The position numbers and the translations under genes were made by a program. A DNA stretch of 64,000 nucleotides, taken from NCBI RefSeq assembly GCF_051433165.1, contig NZ_JBHMFS010000003.1, positions 62,001 through 126,000 of the forward strand, in the 5' to 3' direction. Shown one piece after another: positions 45,038 through 53,558 of the stretch. Each line of letters opens with the position of its first letter. The stretch's first letter is position 1. The notes below the pieces were generated by a model. The model searched no databases. It was not told the DNA's origin and saw only the letters and a program-made list of their open reading frames with translations. This DNA comes from Falsiroseomonas sp051433165. Its GTDB lineage: Bacteria > Pseudomonadota > Alphaproteobacteria > Acetobacterales > Acetobacteraceae.

Positions 45038-45787
45038 ATGGCCGGCCATTCGCATGCGAAGAACATCATGCACCGCAAGGCGGCGCAGGGGGCCAAGAAG
45101 GCGGCGGCCTTCGGCAAGCTGATCCGGGAGATTTCCGTCAGCGCCAAGCAGGGCCTGCCCGACCCGGCGATGAACCCCCGCCTGCGCGCCGCGGTGAAGG
45201 CGGCGCTGGTCGCGAACATGACGCGCGACACCATCGACCGCGCCATCAAGCGCGCCGCGACGGCCGGGGTGGGGGAGGATTACCAGGAGATGCGCTACGA
45301 GGGTTACGGCCCCTACGGCATCGCCGTGATCGTCGAGGCGCTGACCGACAACCGCAACCGCACCGGCGGCGATCTGCGATCCATCTTCGCCAAGGGCGGC
45401 GGCGCGCTGGGGGAGACCAATTCGGTGGCCTTCCAGTTCGAGCGCAAGGGCGTGCTACGCTACCCGGCCGCGGCGGCGGATGCCGACACCATGCTGGAGG
45501 CCGCCATCGAGGCCGGCGCCGGTGATGTGGAAAGCACCGAGGACGGGCATGAGGTGTCCTGCGCGGTGGAGGATTTCGCCGCCGTGCGCGACGCGCTGGA
45601 AGCCAAATTCGGCACCGCCGAGGCCGCGAAGCTGGAATGGTGGCCCTCCACCACCGTCGACCTGGACGAGGAGCGGGCGCGGGAGGTGCTGAAGCTGCTC
45701 GATATCCTGGACGAGCATGACGACGTGCAGAACGTCTATGCGAATTTCGAAGTGGATGCGGCGGCGCTGGAACGCCTGAGCGCCTGA
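45038..45787 (+). CDS. yebC: YebC/PmpR-family regulator (TACO1-like)
   Basis: A 249-aa protein with the family start AGHSHAKNIMHRKAAQGAKK (variant of AGHSKWANI) and FGKLIREISVSAKQGLPDP, plus YEGYGPYGIAVIVEALTDNR and GGALGETNSVAFQFERKG. YebC proteins act as DNA-binding regulators or translation factors at Pro-rich stretches. The ATG at 45038 follows GGAGAG. Normally beside ruvC; no ruv genes here, as seen in other Acetobacteraceae. Followed by a strong stem-loop. Confidence 0.94.
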   Translation: MAGHSHAKNIMHRKAAQGAKKAAAFGKLIREISVSAKQGLPDPAMNPRLRAAVKAALVANMTRDTIDRAIKRAATAGVGEDYQEMRYEGYGPYGIAVIVEALTDNRNRTGGDLRSIFAKGGGALGETNSVAFQFERKGVLRYPAAAADADTMLEAAIEAGAGDVESTEDGHEVSCAVEDFAAVRDALEAKFGTAEAAKLEWWPSTTVDLDEERAREVLKLLDILDEHDDVQNVYANFEVDAAALERLSA

Positions 45788-45788
45788 G

Positions 45789-45842
45789 TGAACGTTTGAA
45801 AACACCGGCGGGTCATCAGCCGCCGGCCTTCTCAAACGGTCA
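45789..45842 (+). terminator. Long two-part stem-loop after yebC
   Basis: TGAACGTTTGA (45789-45799) pairs with TCAAACGGTCA (45832-45842) with one mismatch, enclosing an inner perfect stem CCGGCGG (45805-45811) and CCGCCGG (45820-45826). It starts right after the yebC stop. No T-run follows, so it may be an mRNA-stabilising 3' structure as much as a terminator. Confidence 0.6.
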
Positions 45843-45950
45843 CTGACGCCCCGAGCCGTCAAGATTACAAACGCGTTACCGAATGAACCCGGACCCGCAA
45901 CGGGCGATCTGTTCCCAACCGCGACGATGACATCGCGGGAAATGAATTGA

Positions 45951-46106
45951 ATGGACCGCCCGATGAGCCGAAACCTGCTTTACCCAATCCTGGGCGTGCT
46001 GCTGATCGCGGTCGGCGCGCTGGGCTACTGGGCCTATGAGCGGCAGAACCGCAGCGGTGTGGACATCACCGTGGGCGGCCGCGGCATCAGTGTCGAAACG
46101 CGCTGA
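45951..46106 (+). CDS. Small single-pass membrane peptide (51 aa)
   Basis: Encodes MDRPMSRNLLYPILGVLLI then AVGALGYWAYERQNRSGVDI and a Gly-rich C-terminus ending ISVETR. One membrane helix (residues 8-28), with a basic start and a short soluble tail. ATG 45951 or 45963 could start it. The gene reads straight into the DUF3309 gene (15-bp gap), so the two are probably co-transcribed. Small stress-associated membrane peptides of this kind are common in Rhizobiales and Rhodospirillales; function unknown. Confidence 0.6.
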   Translation: MDRPMSRNLLYPILGVLLIAVGALGYWAYERQNRSGVDITVGGRGISVETR

Positions 46107-46121
46107 GGGAGGTAGGTCAAC

Positions 46122-46283
46122 ATGCTCGGAACAGTCCTGATCATCGTGCTCATCCTGGTGCTGCTGGGCGGCGTCAGCGGGCGCTTCGGCGGCTATGGCT
46201 ACGGCTTCGGCCATGGCGGCATGGGCCTGCTCGGCACCGTGCTGGTCATCGTGCTGATCCTGCTGGTGCTCGGCCGCATCTGA
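46122..46283 (+). CDS. DUF3309-family membrane peptide (53 aa)
   Basis: Encodes two almost identical hydrophobic segments, LGTVLIIVLILVLLGG and LGTVLVIVLILLVLGRI, separated by a Gly/Tyr loop (RFGGYGYGFGHGG). This matches the tiny DUF3309 proteins. GAGGGAGG upstream is a strong ribosome site. Predicted hairpin in the inner membrane. The internal duplication makes it look like two fused single-helix peptides. Function unknown; family members are often stress-induced. Confidence 0.8.
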   Translation: MLGTVLIIVLILVLLGGVSGRFGGYGYGFGHGGMGLLGTVLVIVLILLVLGRI

Positions 46284-46396
46284 CCGCGGCCCGCCCCGGG
46301 CTGGGGCACCGGTTGCATCCCGGGTTGGCTTAGCAGCGTTTTGCGGCGATATGTTCCCCCAAGGGTCGCGAATGGCCCAGCGGAGGAAATGCTGCC

Positions 46397-47383
46397 ATGA
46401 CCATGATGTCCCGTCGTATTGCGCTCGGCCTGCCCCTGATGGCGCTGGCCGCGCCGACCCTGGTCCGGCCCGCCTTTGGGCAGGCGGCCTGGCCGTCGCG
46501 GCCGATCCGGCTTGTGGTGCCCTATGCGCCGGGCGGCACGACAGACGTGATGGCGCGCCTGGTGGCGGAGCAGATCGGCCAGCGCCTGGGCCAGCCGGTG
46601 ATCGTCGAAAACCGCCCCGGTGCCGGCGCCACTATTGGCGCCGGCATGGTGGCGCAGGCGGAACCGGATGGGCTGACCCTGCTGATGTCCAACAGCGGGT
46701 CGCATGGTGTCTCTCCCAGCCTCTACCCTAACCTGTCCTATGACCCGATGCGGGACTTCACCCATGTGGCGCTGGTGGTGACCAGCCCCTCCGTCCTGGT
46801 GGTGACCAAGGGGCATCCGGCACAGGACATGGCGCAGTTCATCGCCCATGTCCGCCGCGCCGGGGAAATCGATTTCGCCGTCTCCGGCGTCGGCAGTTCC
46901 AGCCACCTGACCGGGGTGCGCCTGGGCCTGGCGCTCGGCGTCCGGGTGCTCGCGGTGCCCTATCGCGGCGCCGGCCCGGCGATGACGGACACCATCGCCG
47001 GCGTGGTGCCCGCGATGATGGACAGCCTGCCCTCCGCCGCCCAGCACATCAACAGCGGCAGCGTGCGCGCCCTGGCGGTGTCTTCCGCCACGCGGTCCAA
47101 CCGGTTCCCGAACCTGCCGACGCTCAAGGAAAGCGGCGTGGATGTGGTGAACTCGGCCTGGTTCGGCATTTCCGGCCCGGCCGGCCTGCCGGCCCCAATC
47201 GTGGCGCGCCTGGCCGCCGTGATCCGCGAATCCCTCGCGCAGCCCGCCATGATCACGCGCTTCGAGGACCTGACCGGCGCGCCGCCGCCGGAGAGCACGC
47301 CGGAAAGCTACACCGCATTCGTGCGCTCCGAGATCGCCGGCTTCGCGCCCATCGTGCGGGCCGCCGGCATCAACCCGCAATAG
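46397..47383 (+). CDS. Bug/TctC-family receptor (second)
   Basis: A 328-aa periplasmic receptor with Sec/Tat-like signal (MSRRIALGLPLMALAAPTLV, cleavage near AFGQA). WPSRPIRLVVPYAPGGTTDV, ENRPGAGATIGAGMVA, LSYDPMRDFTHVALV and VLAVPYRGAGPAMTDTIAG are Bug blocks, the latter two forming the ligand bridge. The 3' end overlaps the convergent decarboxylase-like gene by 14 bases. Ligand unknown. Confidence 0.92.
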   Translation: MTMMSRRIALGLPLMALAAPTLVRPAFGQAAWPSRPIRLVVPYAPGGTTDVMARLVAEQIGQRLGQPVIVENRPGAGATIGAGMVAQAEPDGLTLLMSNSGSHGVSPSLYPNLSYDPMRDFTHVALVVTSPSVLVVTKGHPAQDMAQFIAHVRRAGEIDFAVSGVGSSSHLTGVRLGLALGVRVLAVPYRGAGPAMTDTIAGVVPAMMDSLPSAAQHINSGSVRALAVSSATRSNRFPNLPTLKESGVDVVNSAWFGISGPAGLPAPIVARLAAVIRESLAQPAMITRFEDLTGAPPPESTPESYTAFVRSEIAGFAPIVRAAGINPQ

Positions 47384-48365
47384 GCGGGTCGTCCTCCACC
47401 CCCGCCGCGAAGACCTCCGCCACCGCCAGCCGGCGCCGCGAGAGATGCTGCGTGTGGGACCAGCGGCAGATCGCCTCCAGCTCCGCCCGGTTGGCGGCGA
47501 TGCCGTAGGTCCAGGGGTCGGGGCCGAGCAGGGCCTTGGTGGCCGCCCATTGCTCCGGATGGAAGGGCAGCATCTGGGTCAGGGAGGAATGGCGGAGGTC
47601 AGCCTCGATATCCGCCAGCGCCAGCCGCTTGGCCTCCGCGAAGGCGGCGGTCAGGCGCGGGGCCAGGGTGGGGTCCTGGGCCAGGATGTCCTGGCGGATT
47701 CCCATCAGATGCATGATCGGGTGGAAGCCGGTGCGGCGGTGATAGGCGATGGCGGCCGCACGCGGGTCCGGGAACAGCCGTGCCACACGCGGGTCCCCGG
47801 CGGCGAAGGCGGCGGGCTCGGTGGGCGACAGGATGGCGTCGATCTCGCCGGCCAGCAGCGCGTCGTTCAGCGTGCCGGGGATGGGCTGCACATCCATTTC
47901 CGGCGGCAGCTCCAGGCGCAGCCTCTCCTTGCGACCGGCCTGGTTGGTGCCGGCGGTGCGCCAGGCGATGCCGTTCACATCCACGCCGTGCTCATCCGCC
48001 AGGATGCCGCGCAGCCATAGCCCCAGCGTCATCTGGTATTCCGGAATGCCGACGCGCCGACCCTCCAGGTCCTTCGCCGTGCTGATGCCCGCGCCGGTGC
48101 GCAGATAGATGCAGCCATGCCGGAAGGCGCGGGAAACGAAGGCCGGAATCGCCGCGTAGGCCGCTTCCCCGCGCGAGACCTGCAACAGGTGGGAGGACAG
48201 CGACAGCTCTGTCACGTCGAATTCCGCGCGGGTGAAGGCGCGCGGAAAGCTCTGCTCCGAATGGATCGGCACCTGCACCAGGCGGATGCCCGGGATCTGC
48301 ACGCGCCCATCGAACAGGGCGCGCACGCGGTCATAGGGCGCGCAGGCGACCGTCAGCGTCAGCAA
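47370..48365 (-). CDS. 4,5-dihydroxyphthalate decarboxylase-like protein (periplasmic-binding fold)
   Basis: A 331-aa protein with features of the family annotated as 4,5-dihydroxyphthalate decarboxylase: LTVACAPYDRVRALFDGRVQ, FDVTELSLSSHLLQVSRGE, AIPAFVSRAFRHGCIYLR, KDLEGRRVGIPEYQMT and WTYGIAANRAELEAICRWSH. The fold is that of a type-2 periplasmic binding protein, and most family members are not tested as decarboxylases. No signal peptide is visible, so it is cytoplasmic. Grouped with a Bug receptor on the same strand (4-bp gap), hinting at uptake and degradation of an aromatic or dicarboxylic acid. Confidence 0.83.
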   Translation of the reverse strand: MLTLTVACAPYDRVRALFDGRVQIPGIRLVQVPIHSEQSFPRAFTRAEFDVTELSLSSHLLQVSRGEAAYAAIPAFVSRAFRHGCIYLRTGAGISTAKDLEGRRVGIPEYQMTLGLWLRGILADEHGVDVNGIAWRTAGTNQAGRKERLRLELPPEMDVQPIPGTLNDALLAGEIDAILSPTEPAAFAAGDPRVARLFPDPRAAAIAYHRRTGFHPIMHLMGIRQDILAQDPTLAPRLTAAFAEAKRLALADIEADLRHSSLTQMLPFHPEQWAATKALLGPDPWTYGIAANRAELEAICRWSHTQHLSRRRLAVAEVFAAGVEDDPPIAG

Positions 48366-48369
48366 GCGC

Positions 48370-49353
48370 TCAATCCGCGCGGATGCGTGCGCGGGCGATC
48401 AGCACGCGGAAACGCTCCAGCTCACTGGCGATCAGCGTGCGGAAGGCCTCCGGCGTGCGCGGGGCGGCATCGGCGCCTTCCGTCACCAGCCGCGCCTTGA
48501 GGTCGGCATCGCCCAGCAGGCCGTTCACCGCGGCGTTGATGCGGGCCACCACCTCCGGCGGCGTCGCGGCCGGGGCGACCAGGCCGTGCCACTGCACCAC
48601 CTCGAAGCCCGGCAGCGCATCGGCCCCTATGGCGGGGATGCCGGGCAGCGCGTCGGACGGTGTGAGCGCGCTCATCCCCAGGGCCAGCAGGCGGCCATCG
48701 CGGATCGAGGGCAGCACCACCGGCGCGCCGGCGAAGCTGGCCTTCAACCGCCCGGCCATCAGATCCGCCAGCATCGGGCCGTTGCCGCGATAGGGCACAT
48801 GCAACAGCTCGATCCCCGCCGCATCGCAGAAGGCGGCCATGGTGATGTGCGAAGCCGCGCCATTGCCGGCGCTGCCATATTCCAGGCTGCCGGGATTGGC
48901 CTTGGCCAGCGCGATGAACTCGGCTGCCGTGCGCGCCTGGACCGAGGGATGGATGGTCAGGATGGAGGGCAGGGTGGCGACCAGCGCCACCGGCGCGAAG
49001 TCCCGCAGCACGTCATAGGGGTTGTTCGGATAGATCCAGGGATTCACCGCCAGCGTGCCGACATGGCCCCACATCAGCGTGTGGCCATCCGCCGGGGCGC
49101 GCACGACGGCGGTGGCGCCAACCGTGCCGCCCGCACCGCCGCGATTCTCCACCACCACCGGGTGCCCGCCCAGCGCCTGCTGCAGCTTCAGCGCCACCGG
49201 CCGCGCCAGCAGATCGTTCGACCCACCGGGCGGGAAGGGCACCACGATGGTGATCGGCCGCGACGGCCAGGGCGCCTGGGCCAGGGCCGGGCTGGCGAGC
49301 GAGGACAGGCCCAGCAGGCTGCTGGCGCGGAGGAGGGTGCGGCGTGCGGGCAT
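48370..49353 (-). CDS. Bug/TctC-family receptor (third)
   Basis: A 327-aa receptor with signal MPARRTLLRASSLLGLSSLA (Tat-like RRT), cleavage near ALAQA. Bug blocks: APWPSRPITIVVPFPPGGSN, ENRGGAGGTVGATAVV, ELLHVPYRGNGPMLADLMAG. First gene of a two-gene unit with the decarboxylase-like protein. Ligand unknown; an aromatic acid is plausible from the neighbour. Confidence 0.92.
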   Translation of the reverse strand: MPARRTLLRASSLLGLSSLASPALAQAPWPSRPITIVVPFPPGGSNDLLARPVALKLQQALGGHPVVVENRGGAGGTVGATAVVRAPADGHTLMWGHVGTLAVNPWIYPNNPYDVLRDFAPVALVATLPSILTIHPSVQARTAAEFIALAKANPGSLEYGSAGNGAASHITMAAFCDAAGIELLHVPYRGNGPMLADLMAGRLKASFAGAPVVLPSIRDGRLLALGMSALTPSDALPGIPAIGADALPGFEVVQWHGLVAPAATPPEVVARINAAVNGLLGDADLKARLVTEGADAAPRTPEAFRTLIASELERFRVLIARARIRAD

Positions 49354-49518
49354 GGGGAGGACTCCGGGAGGTTCTCAGCACCATTGCGTGTTGCGCATGA
49401 TTGCGGAAGGCGGCATCCCGCATCGTGGAAGCCTTGCCGATTGCTGCAACCAGCCCGCGAATGATTTCCAGCCGGCCCGGAGCTGCGTTAGGCTGCCGCA
49501 TCCTGCTGGAGAAAGCCG

Positions 49519-50463
49519 ATGACCAAGATGCGGATCGAGGGTTCCTTCGTCGCCCTGATCACCCCCTTCAACGCCGATGGCAGCGTCGATTTCGGCGGCT
49601 TCCGCACGCTGATCGACTGGCAGGCGGAGAACGGCACCTCCGCCGTGCTGATCATGGGCTCGACCGGCGAGGTCTCCATGCTGACGCCGGAGGAACGGCG
49701 GGAGATCGTCGAGAAGACCGCCAAGATGAAAACCGGCGGCATGAAGATGTTCTACGGCTGCACCGGCACCAGCACGGCGGCGACCATCGCCTACCTGAAG
49801 CATGCGAAGGCCGCCGGCGCCGATGGCGCGATCCTGGCCGCGCCCGCCTATATCTGCGCGCCGGAGGAGGACATCGAGGCCTTCTTCGCCGAATGCGCGG
49901 ATGCGGTGGAACTGCCGATCGGCATCTATAACAACCCGCCGCGGGTGAAGTCCGATCTGCATTGGGACCATCTGCTGCGGCTGATGAAGCACCCGAACAT
50001 CGTCGTGCTGAAGGAAAGCACCACGCGGGTCGGCCAGGTGGCGCAGGTGTGCGCGGCGCAGCCGGATGCGACCATCATGTGCTGCGACAGCCCCAATCTC
50101 GGCCTGGTGGTGCCCACCATGTCGCTCGGCGGGCATGGCACGGCGAATATGACGGGCAATATCGACCCGGCGGGCATGGCGCTGCTTTCGACCCCCTGGG
50201 CCGATCCGGCGCAGTCGGTGGTGTTCCGGGAAACCTATCTCCGCCTGCTGCCGCTGCTGCACTTCACCTATTCGGCAATCAACCCGGTGGCGGTGAAGTC
50301 ACTGATGCAGGCAGTGGGGCTGCCGGCGGGCGATCTGCGGCGGCCGCTGTCCGGGCTGAAGCCGGACCATCTGGCGCGTGGCCTGGCGATCGTGCGCAAC
50401 CTTGGCCTCGATGCGCGTTATGGCTGGACGACCGCCCCCGGCCTGCCGATGGCGGCGGAGTAA
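49519..50463 (+). CDS. DapA-family lyase (dihydrodipicolinate synthase-like)
   Basis: A 314-aa TIM-barrel class I aldolase. Schiff-base Lys is in NIVVLKESTTRVGQ, the proton-relay Tyr in LPIGIYNNPPRV and the carboxylate-binding MGSTGEVSMLTPEERREI. Such proteins may be true DapA or keto-sugar-acid or pyruvate aldolases; the STGE rather than TTGE block and isolation from lysine genes favour a catabolic role. Starts at 49519 or ATG 49528. Followed by the sulfite oxidase genes (21-bp gap), possibly one transcript. Confidence 0.87.
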   Translation: MTKMRIEGSFVALITPFNADGSVDFGGFRTLIDWQAENGTSAVLIMGSTGEVSMLTPEERREIVEKTAKMKTGGMKMFYGCTGTSTAATIAYLKHAKAAGADGAILAAPAYICAPEEDIEAFFAECADAVELPIGIYNNPPRVKSDLHWDHLLRLMKHPNIVVLKESTTRVGQVAQVCAAQPDATIMCCDSPNLGLVVPTMSLGGHGTANMTGNIDPAGMALLSTPWADPAQSVVFRETYLRLLPLLHFTYSAINPVAVKSLMQAVGLPAGDLRRPLSGLKPDHLARGLAIVRNLGLDARYGWTTAPGLPMAAE

Positions 50464-50484
50464 CGCGCGACCCGGGGGCGATGC

Positions 50485-51801
50485 ATGGCGCAGGAGCGGT
50501 CGGCCCAGGAACTCTACCGCGACGATCCGCAGCGCGCCGATGCCGAGGTGTTCGGCCGGCGCGGGGAGCTTGAAGGGGCATCCTTGCAGGCGATGCAGGC
50601 GGCGGTGGGCGCGTCCATCCCGGCCGCCGCGACAATGCAGGCGGGCACGCTGCCGGCGGCCTTCGCCCGCCCCGGCGCGCTGCCGCTGCTGACCATGCCC
50701 GGCAAGGCGGCACTGCTGCTGCATGATGAACGCCCACTCTGCGCCGAAACGCCGGAGGTGTTGCTGGATGAGGCGGTGACCTCCGCGCCGGCCATGTTCA
50801 TCCGCAACAATGGCGGCATCCCGCCGGAGGTGGCGGAACCGCTTGCCTGGCGCTTCACCGTGGAGGGGAAGGTGCAGGCGCCGCTGTCCCTGACGGTGGG
50901 CGATTTGCAGTCCCGCTTCCCGGTGGTGACACGCCAGTTGCAACTGGAATGCGGCGGCAATGGCCGCGCCTTCCACCAGCCGGCGGCGCGCGGCAACCCT
51001 TGGGGCAATGGCGCCATCAGCAATGGCGAATGGACCGGTGTGCGGCTGCGGGATGTGCTGCTGGCCGCAGGCCTCAGGCCCACGGCGCGCTTCACCGGGC
51101 ATTACGGCGCCGACCCGCATCTGTCCGGCGAGGCGGGGCAGGTCTCCATCGCGCGCGGCATGCGGATCGAGAAGGCGCTGGATGAGGATACGCTGCTCGC
51201 CTTCGGGCTGAATGGTGCGCCCTTGCCGCATCTGCATGGCGCACCGCTGCGACTGGTGGTGCCGGGCTGGCCGGGCAGCCTCAGCCAGAAATGGCTGACC
51301 CGCATCTCGGTGCGCGACGTGCCGCATGATGGGCCGGGCATGGGCGGCACAAGCTATCGCGTGCCGCTGCATCCGGTGATTCCGGGCAGCGCGCAGGATG
51401 GGCGGGATTTCGTGGAGCTGGAGAGCATGCCGGTGCGCTCCATCCTGACCAGCCACGCGCATGGCATGCATCTGCCGGCTGGCACGCGGCACCTGGATCT
51501 GCGGGGCGCCGCCTGGGCCGGGGATCTTTCGGTGCAGGCCCAGCATGTCAGCCTGGATTTCGGCGCCACCTGGCGGAAGATGGCGCTGTTTCCGGCGGCC
51601 AACCGCCACGCCTGGCAGCGCTGGCAGGGCCGCGTGACGGTGCCGGCCGATGGTTATTACGAAATCTGGTACCGTGCGACGGATAGCGCCGGCCGGATGC
51701 AGCCGCACCAGGCTGCCAACTGGAACCCGCAGGGCTACGGCGCCAACCCGACCAGCCGTGCCGCGGTGTTCATCGGAAGGGCGCTTGCCGCAGGCGCCTG
51801 A
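50485..51801 (+). CDS. Sulfite oxidase-family molybdoenzyme, copy 1, without a recognisable Tat signal
   Basis: A 438-aa Mo-pterin protein of the SorA/sulfite oxidase family; molybdenum-ligand Cys in LQLECGGNGRAFHQ, plus LVVPGWPGSLSQKWLTRISV, GMGGTSYRVPL and the dimerisation domain ending NWNPQGYGAN. It is closely similar to copy 2 throughout. At its N-terminus, where copy 2 has RRGALKGAALAAMGGAVGAA, this protein has FGRRGELEGASLQAMQAAVG: two Glu and polar residues break the hydrophobic Tat helix, so it may stay in the cytoplasm or not fold as an exported enzyme. Catalytic residues appear intact. Confidence 0.88.
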   Translation: MAQERSAQELYRDDPQRADAEVFGRRGELEGASLQAMQAAVGASIPAAATMQAGTLPAAFARPGALPLLTMPGKAALLLHDERPLCAETPEVLLDEAVTSAPAMFIRNNGGIPPEVAEPLAWRFTVEGKVQAPLSLTVGDLQSRFPVVTRQLQLECGGNGRAFHQPAARGNPWGNGAISNGEWTGVRLRDVLLAAGLRPTARFTGHYGADPHLSGEAGQVSIARGMRIEKALDEDTLLAFGLNGAPLPHLHGAPLRLVVPGWPGSLSQKWLTRISVRDVPHDGPGMGGTSYRVPLHPVIPGSAQDGRDFVELESMPVRSILTSHAHGMHLPAGTRHLDLRGAAWAGDLSVQAQHVSLDFGATWRKMALFPAANRHAWQRWQGRVTVPADGYYEIWYRATDSAGRMQPHQAANWNPQGYGANPTSRAAVFIGRALAAGA

Positions 51802-51848
51802 CGGGGTAATCCTACCTACGGACTATCGCAGATAAGAGGAAACAAGCC

Positions 51849-53180
51849 ATGACACGCAAGACCGAACGGTCCGTGCAGGAACTGTACCAAGACGACCCGG
51901 AGCGTGCCGATGCCATGGCCTTCGGCCGCCGTGGCGCGCTGAAGGGCGCCGCACTGGCGGCCATGGGTGGTGCGGTGGGCGCGGCCATTCCCTTCGGCGG
52001 CAACATGCCGCCCGGAACGCTGCCCGCCCTGTTCGGCCGCCCCGCCGCGGCGCAGGGCGCCGCAGGTGCTGCCGCCGGGCCGCAGATGATGCGCATCGAT
52101 GGCAAGGTGGAGATGATTCTTCAGGGCGATCGCCCACTGGTTCTGGAAGCGCCCGAGACGATCCTCGATGACGCCGTCACGCCCAACGATAAGATCTTCG
52201 TGCGCAACAACGGGCAGCTTCCGCCCGTGGCCGAGAATCCGGACGCCTGGAAGGTGAAGATCGACGGCGAGGTGAATTCGCCGCTCGAACTCAGCGTGGC
52301 CGAGTTGCGGGGCCGTTTCGACAACGTGACGCGCCAGCTCCAGATGGAGTGCGGCGGCAATGGCCGGGCCACCTTCGTACCGCAGACGCGCGGCAACCAG
52401 TGGGGCAATGGCGCCATTTGCAACGCGTCCTGGACCGGCGTGCGCCTGCGCGACGTGCTGCGCGCCGCCGGCGTGAAGGACGGCGCGAAGCACACCGGCC
52501 ATTTCGGCGCGGACCCACACCTCTCCGGCGCGCAGGACCGCCAGGCGATCAGCCGCGGCATGCCCGTCGAGAAGGCGATGGACGAGAACACGCTCATCGT
52601 CTTCGCGGTGAATGGCGGACCCATCCCGCACATCAACGGCGCGCCGGTTCGCCTGCTGGTGCCGGGCTGGCCGGGCAGCCTCAGCCAGAAGTGGCTGACC
52701 CGCGTGACCCTGCTGAACGAGCCGCATCGCGGCCAGGGCATGGGCGGCACCAGCTATCGCGTGCCGGTGACGCCCATCGTGCCGGGCAGCAGCAATGACG
52801 GCTCCGGTTTCCGCGACATGACCAGCATGCCGGTGCGCTCCATCCTGTCCTCGCACGCGCATGGCACGCGGCTGTCGGCGGGCACGCGCAACCTCGACCT
52901 GCGCGGCGCCGCCTGGGCCGGCGACCAGACGGTGCGCGCGATGCACGCCAGCGTGGATTTCGGCGCGACCTGGACGGAGATGCAGGTGGCAGCCCCCGCC
53001 AATCGCTACGCCTGGCAGCGCTGGCAGGGCCGCGTGGTGCTGCCCTCCGACGGCTATTATGAAGTGTGGTACCGCGCGACCGATAGCGAGGGGCGGATGC
53101 AGCCCCACGCCCCGGCCAACTGGAACCCACAGGGCTATGGCGCCAACGCCATCGGCCGCGCCGCTGTCCTGGTGGGCTGA
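51849..53180 (+). CDS. sorA: Sulfite dehydrogenase catalytic subunit (SorA-type), copy 2
   Basis: A 443-aa exported Mo-pterin enzyme oxidising sulfite to sulfate. Tat signal RRGALKGAALAAMGGAVGAA, probable cleavage after RPAAAQG. Mo-ligand Cys in QLQMECGGNGRATF; other blocks include VPGWPGSLSQKWLTRVTLL, GMGGTSYRVPV, LSSHAHGTRLSAGTRNLDL. AAGAGGAAAC upstream is the ribosome site. Its stop overlaps the cytochrome gene start (TGATG at 53178-53182), as in classical sorAB, so electrons very likely pass to that cytochrome. Confidence 0.92.
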   Translation: MTRKTERSVQELYQDDPERADAMAFGRRGALKGAALAAMGGAVGAAIPFGGNMPPGTLPALFGRPAAAQGAAGAAAGPQMMRIDGKVEMILQGDRPLVLEAPETILDDAVTPNDKIFVRNNGQLPPVAENPDAWKVKIDGEVNSPLELSVAELRGRFDNVTRQLQMECGGNGRATFVPQTRGNQWGNGAICNASWTGVRLRDVLRAAGVKDGAKHTGHFGADPHLSGAQDRQAISRGMPVEKAMDENTLIVFAVNGGPIPHINGAPVRLLVPGWPGSLSQKWLTRVTLLNEPHRGQGMGGTSYRVPVTPIVPGSSNDGSGFRDMTSMPVRSILSSHAHGTRLSAGTRNLDLRGAAWAGDQTVRAMHASVDFGATWTEMQVAAPANRYAWQRWQGRVVLPSDGYYEVWYRATDSEGRMQPHAPANWNPQGYGANAIGRAAVLVG

Positions 53181-53557
53181 TGCGCAAGACGCTTGCGTTC
53201 CTGCTGCTGCTGGGTGGGGGCGTGGCCCTCACCCAGGCGCCCGCCCTGCCCGCCGCCTGGGCGCAATCCACCAGCCTGGATGAAGCGACGCAGCCGGCGG
53301 AGGAGCCTTCCGTCCTTCCGGCGGGCGATGGCCAGGAGGAGGTGTTCTACGCCTGCACCGCCTGCCACAGCACCGCGATCATCCGCCGCAGCCGCTTCAG
53401 CCGCGAGCGCTGGGACGAGTTGATGACCTGGATGACCGAGGTGCACGGCATGAACCCGCTGGAAGGCGAGGAGCGCACGCTGATCGTGACGTACCTCGCG
53501 CAGCATTACGGGCCGGCCCAGGCCCCCGCGCGGGGGCGCAACCCCTTCCTGAATTAG
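53180..53557 (+). CDS. sorB: Monohaem c-type cytochrome, SorB-type subunit
   Basis: A 125-aa periplasmic cytochrome. Signal peptide MRKTLAFLLLLGGGVALTQA (cleavage near AWAQS), haem motif CTACH in VFYACTACHSTAIIRRS, with the axial Met probably in WMTEVHGMNPLEG. SorB accepts electrons from SorA and passes them to a soluble cytochrome c. The overlap with the sorA stop supports a 1:1 complex. C-terminus GRNPFLN. Confidence 0.9.
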   Translation: MRKTLAFLLLLGGGVALTQAPALPAAWAQSTSLDEATQPAEEPSVLPAGDGQEEVFYACTACHSTAIIRRSRFSRERWDELMTWMTEVHGMNPLEGEERTLIVTYLAQHYGPAQAPARGRNPFLN

Positions 53558-53558
53558 C

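Noticed and set aside
49450..49470. Partial match to the Fur-type palindrome (GCGAATGATTTCC) upstream of the DapA-like gene
   Set aside because: Only one half-site fits; the other half is not symmetric, so it is probably chance.
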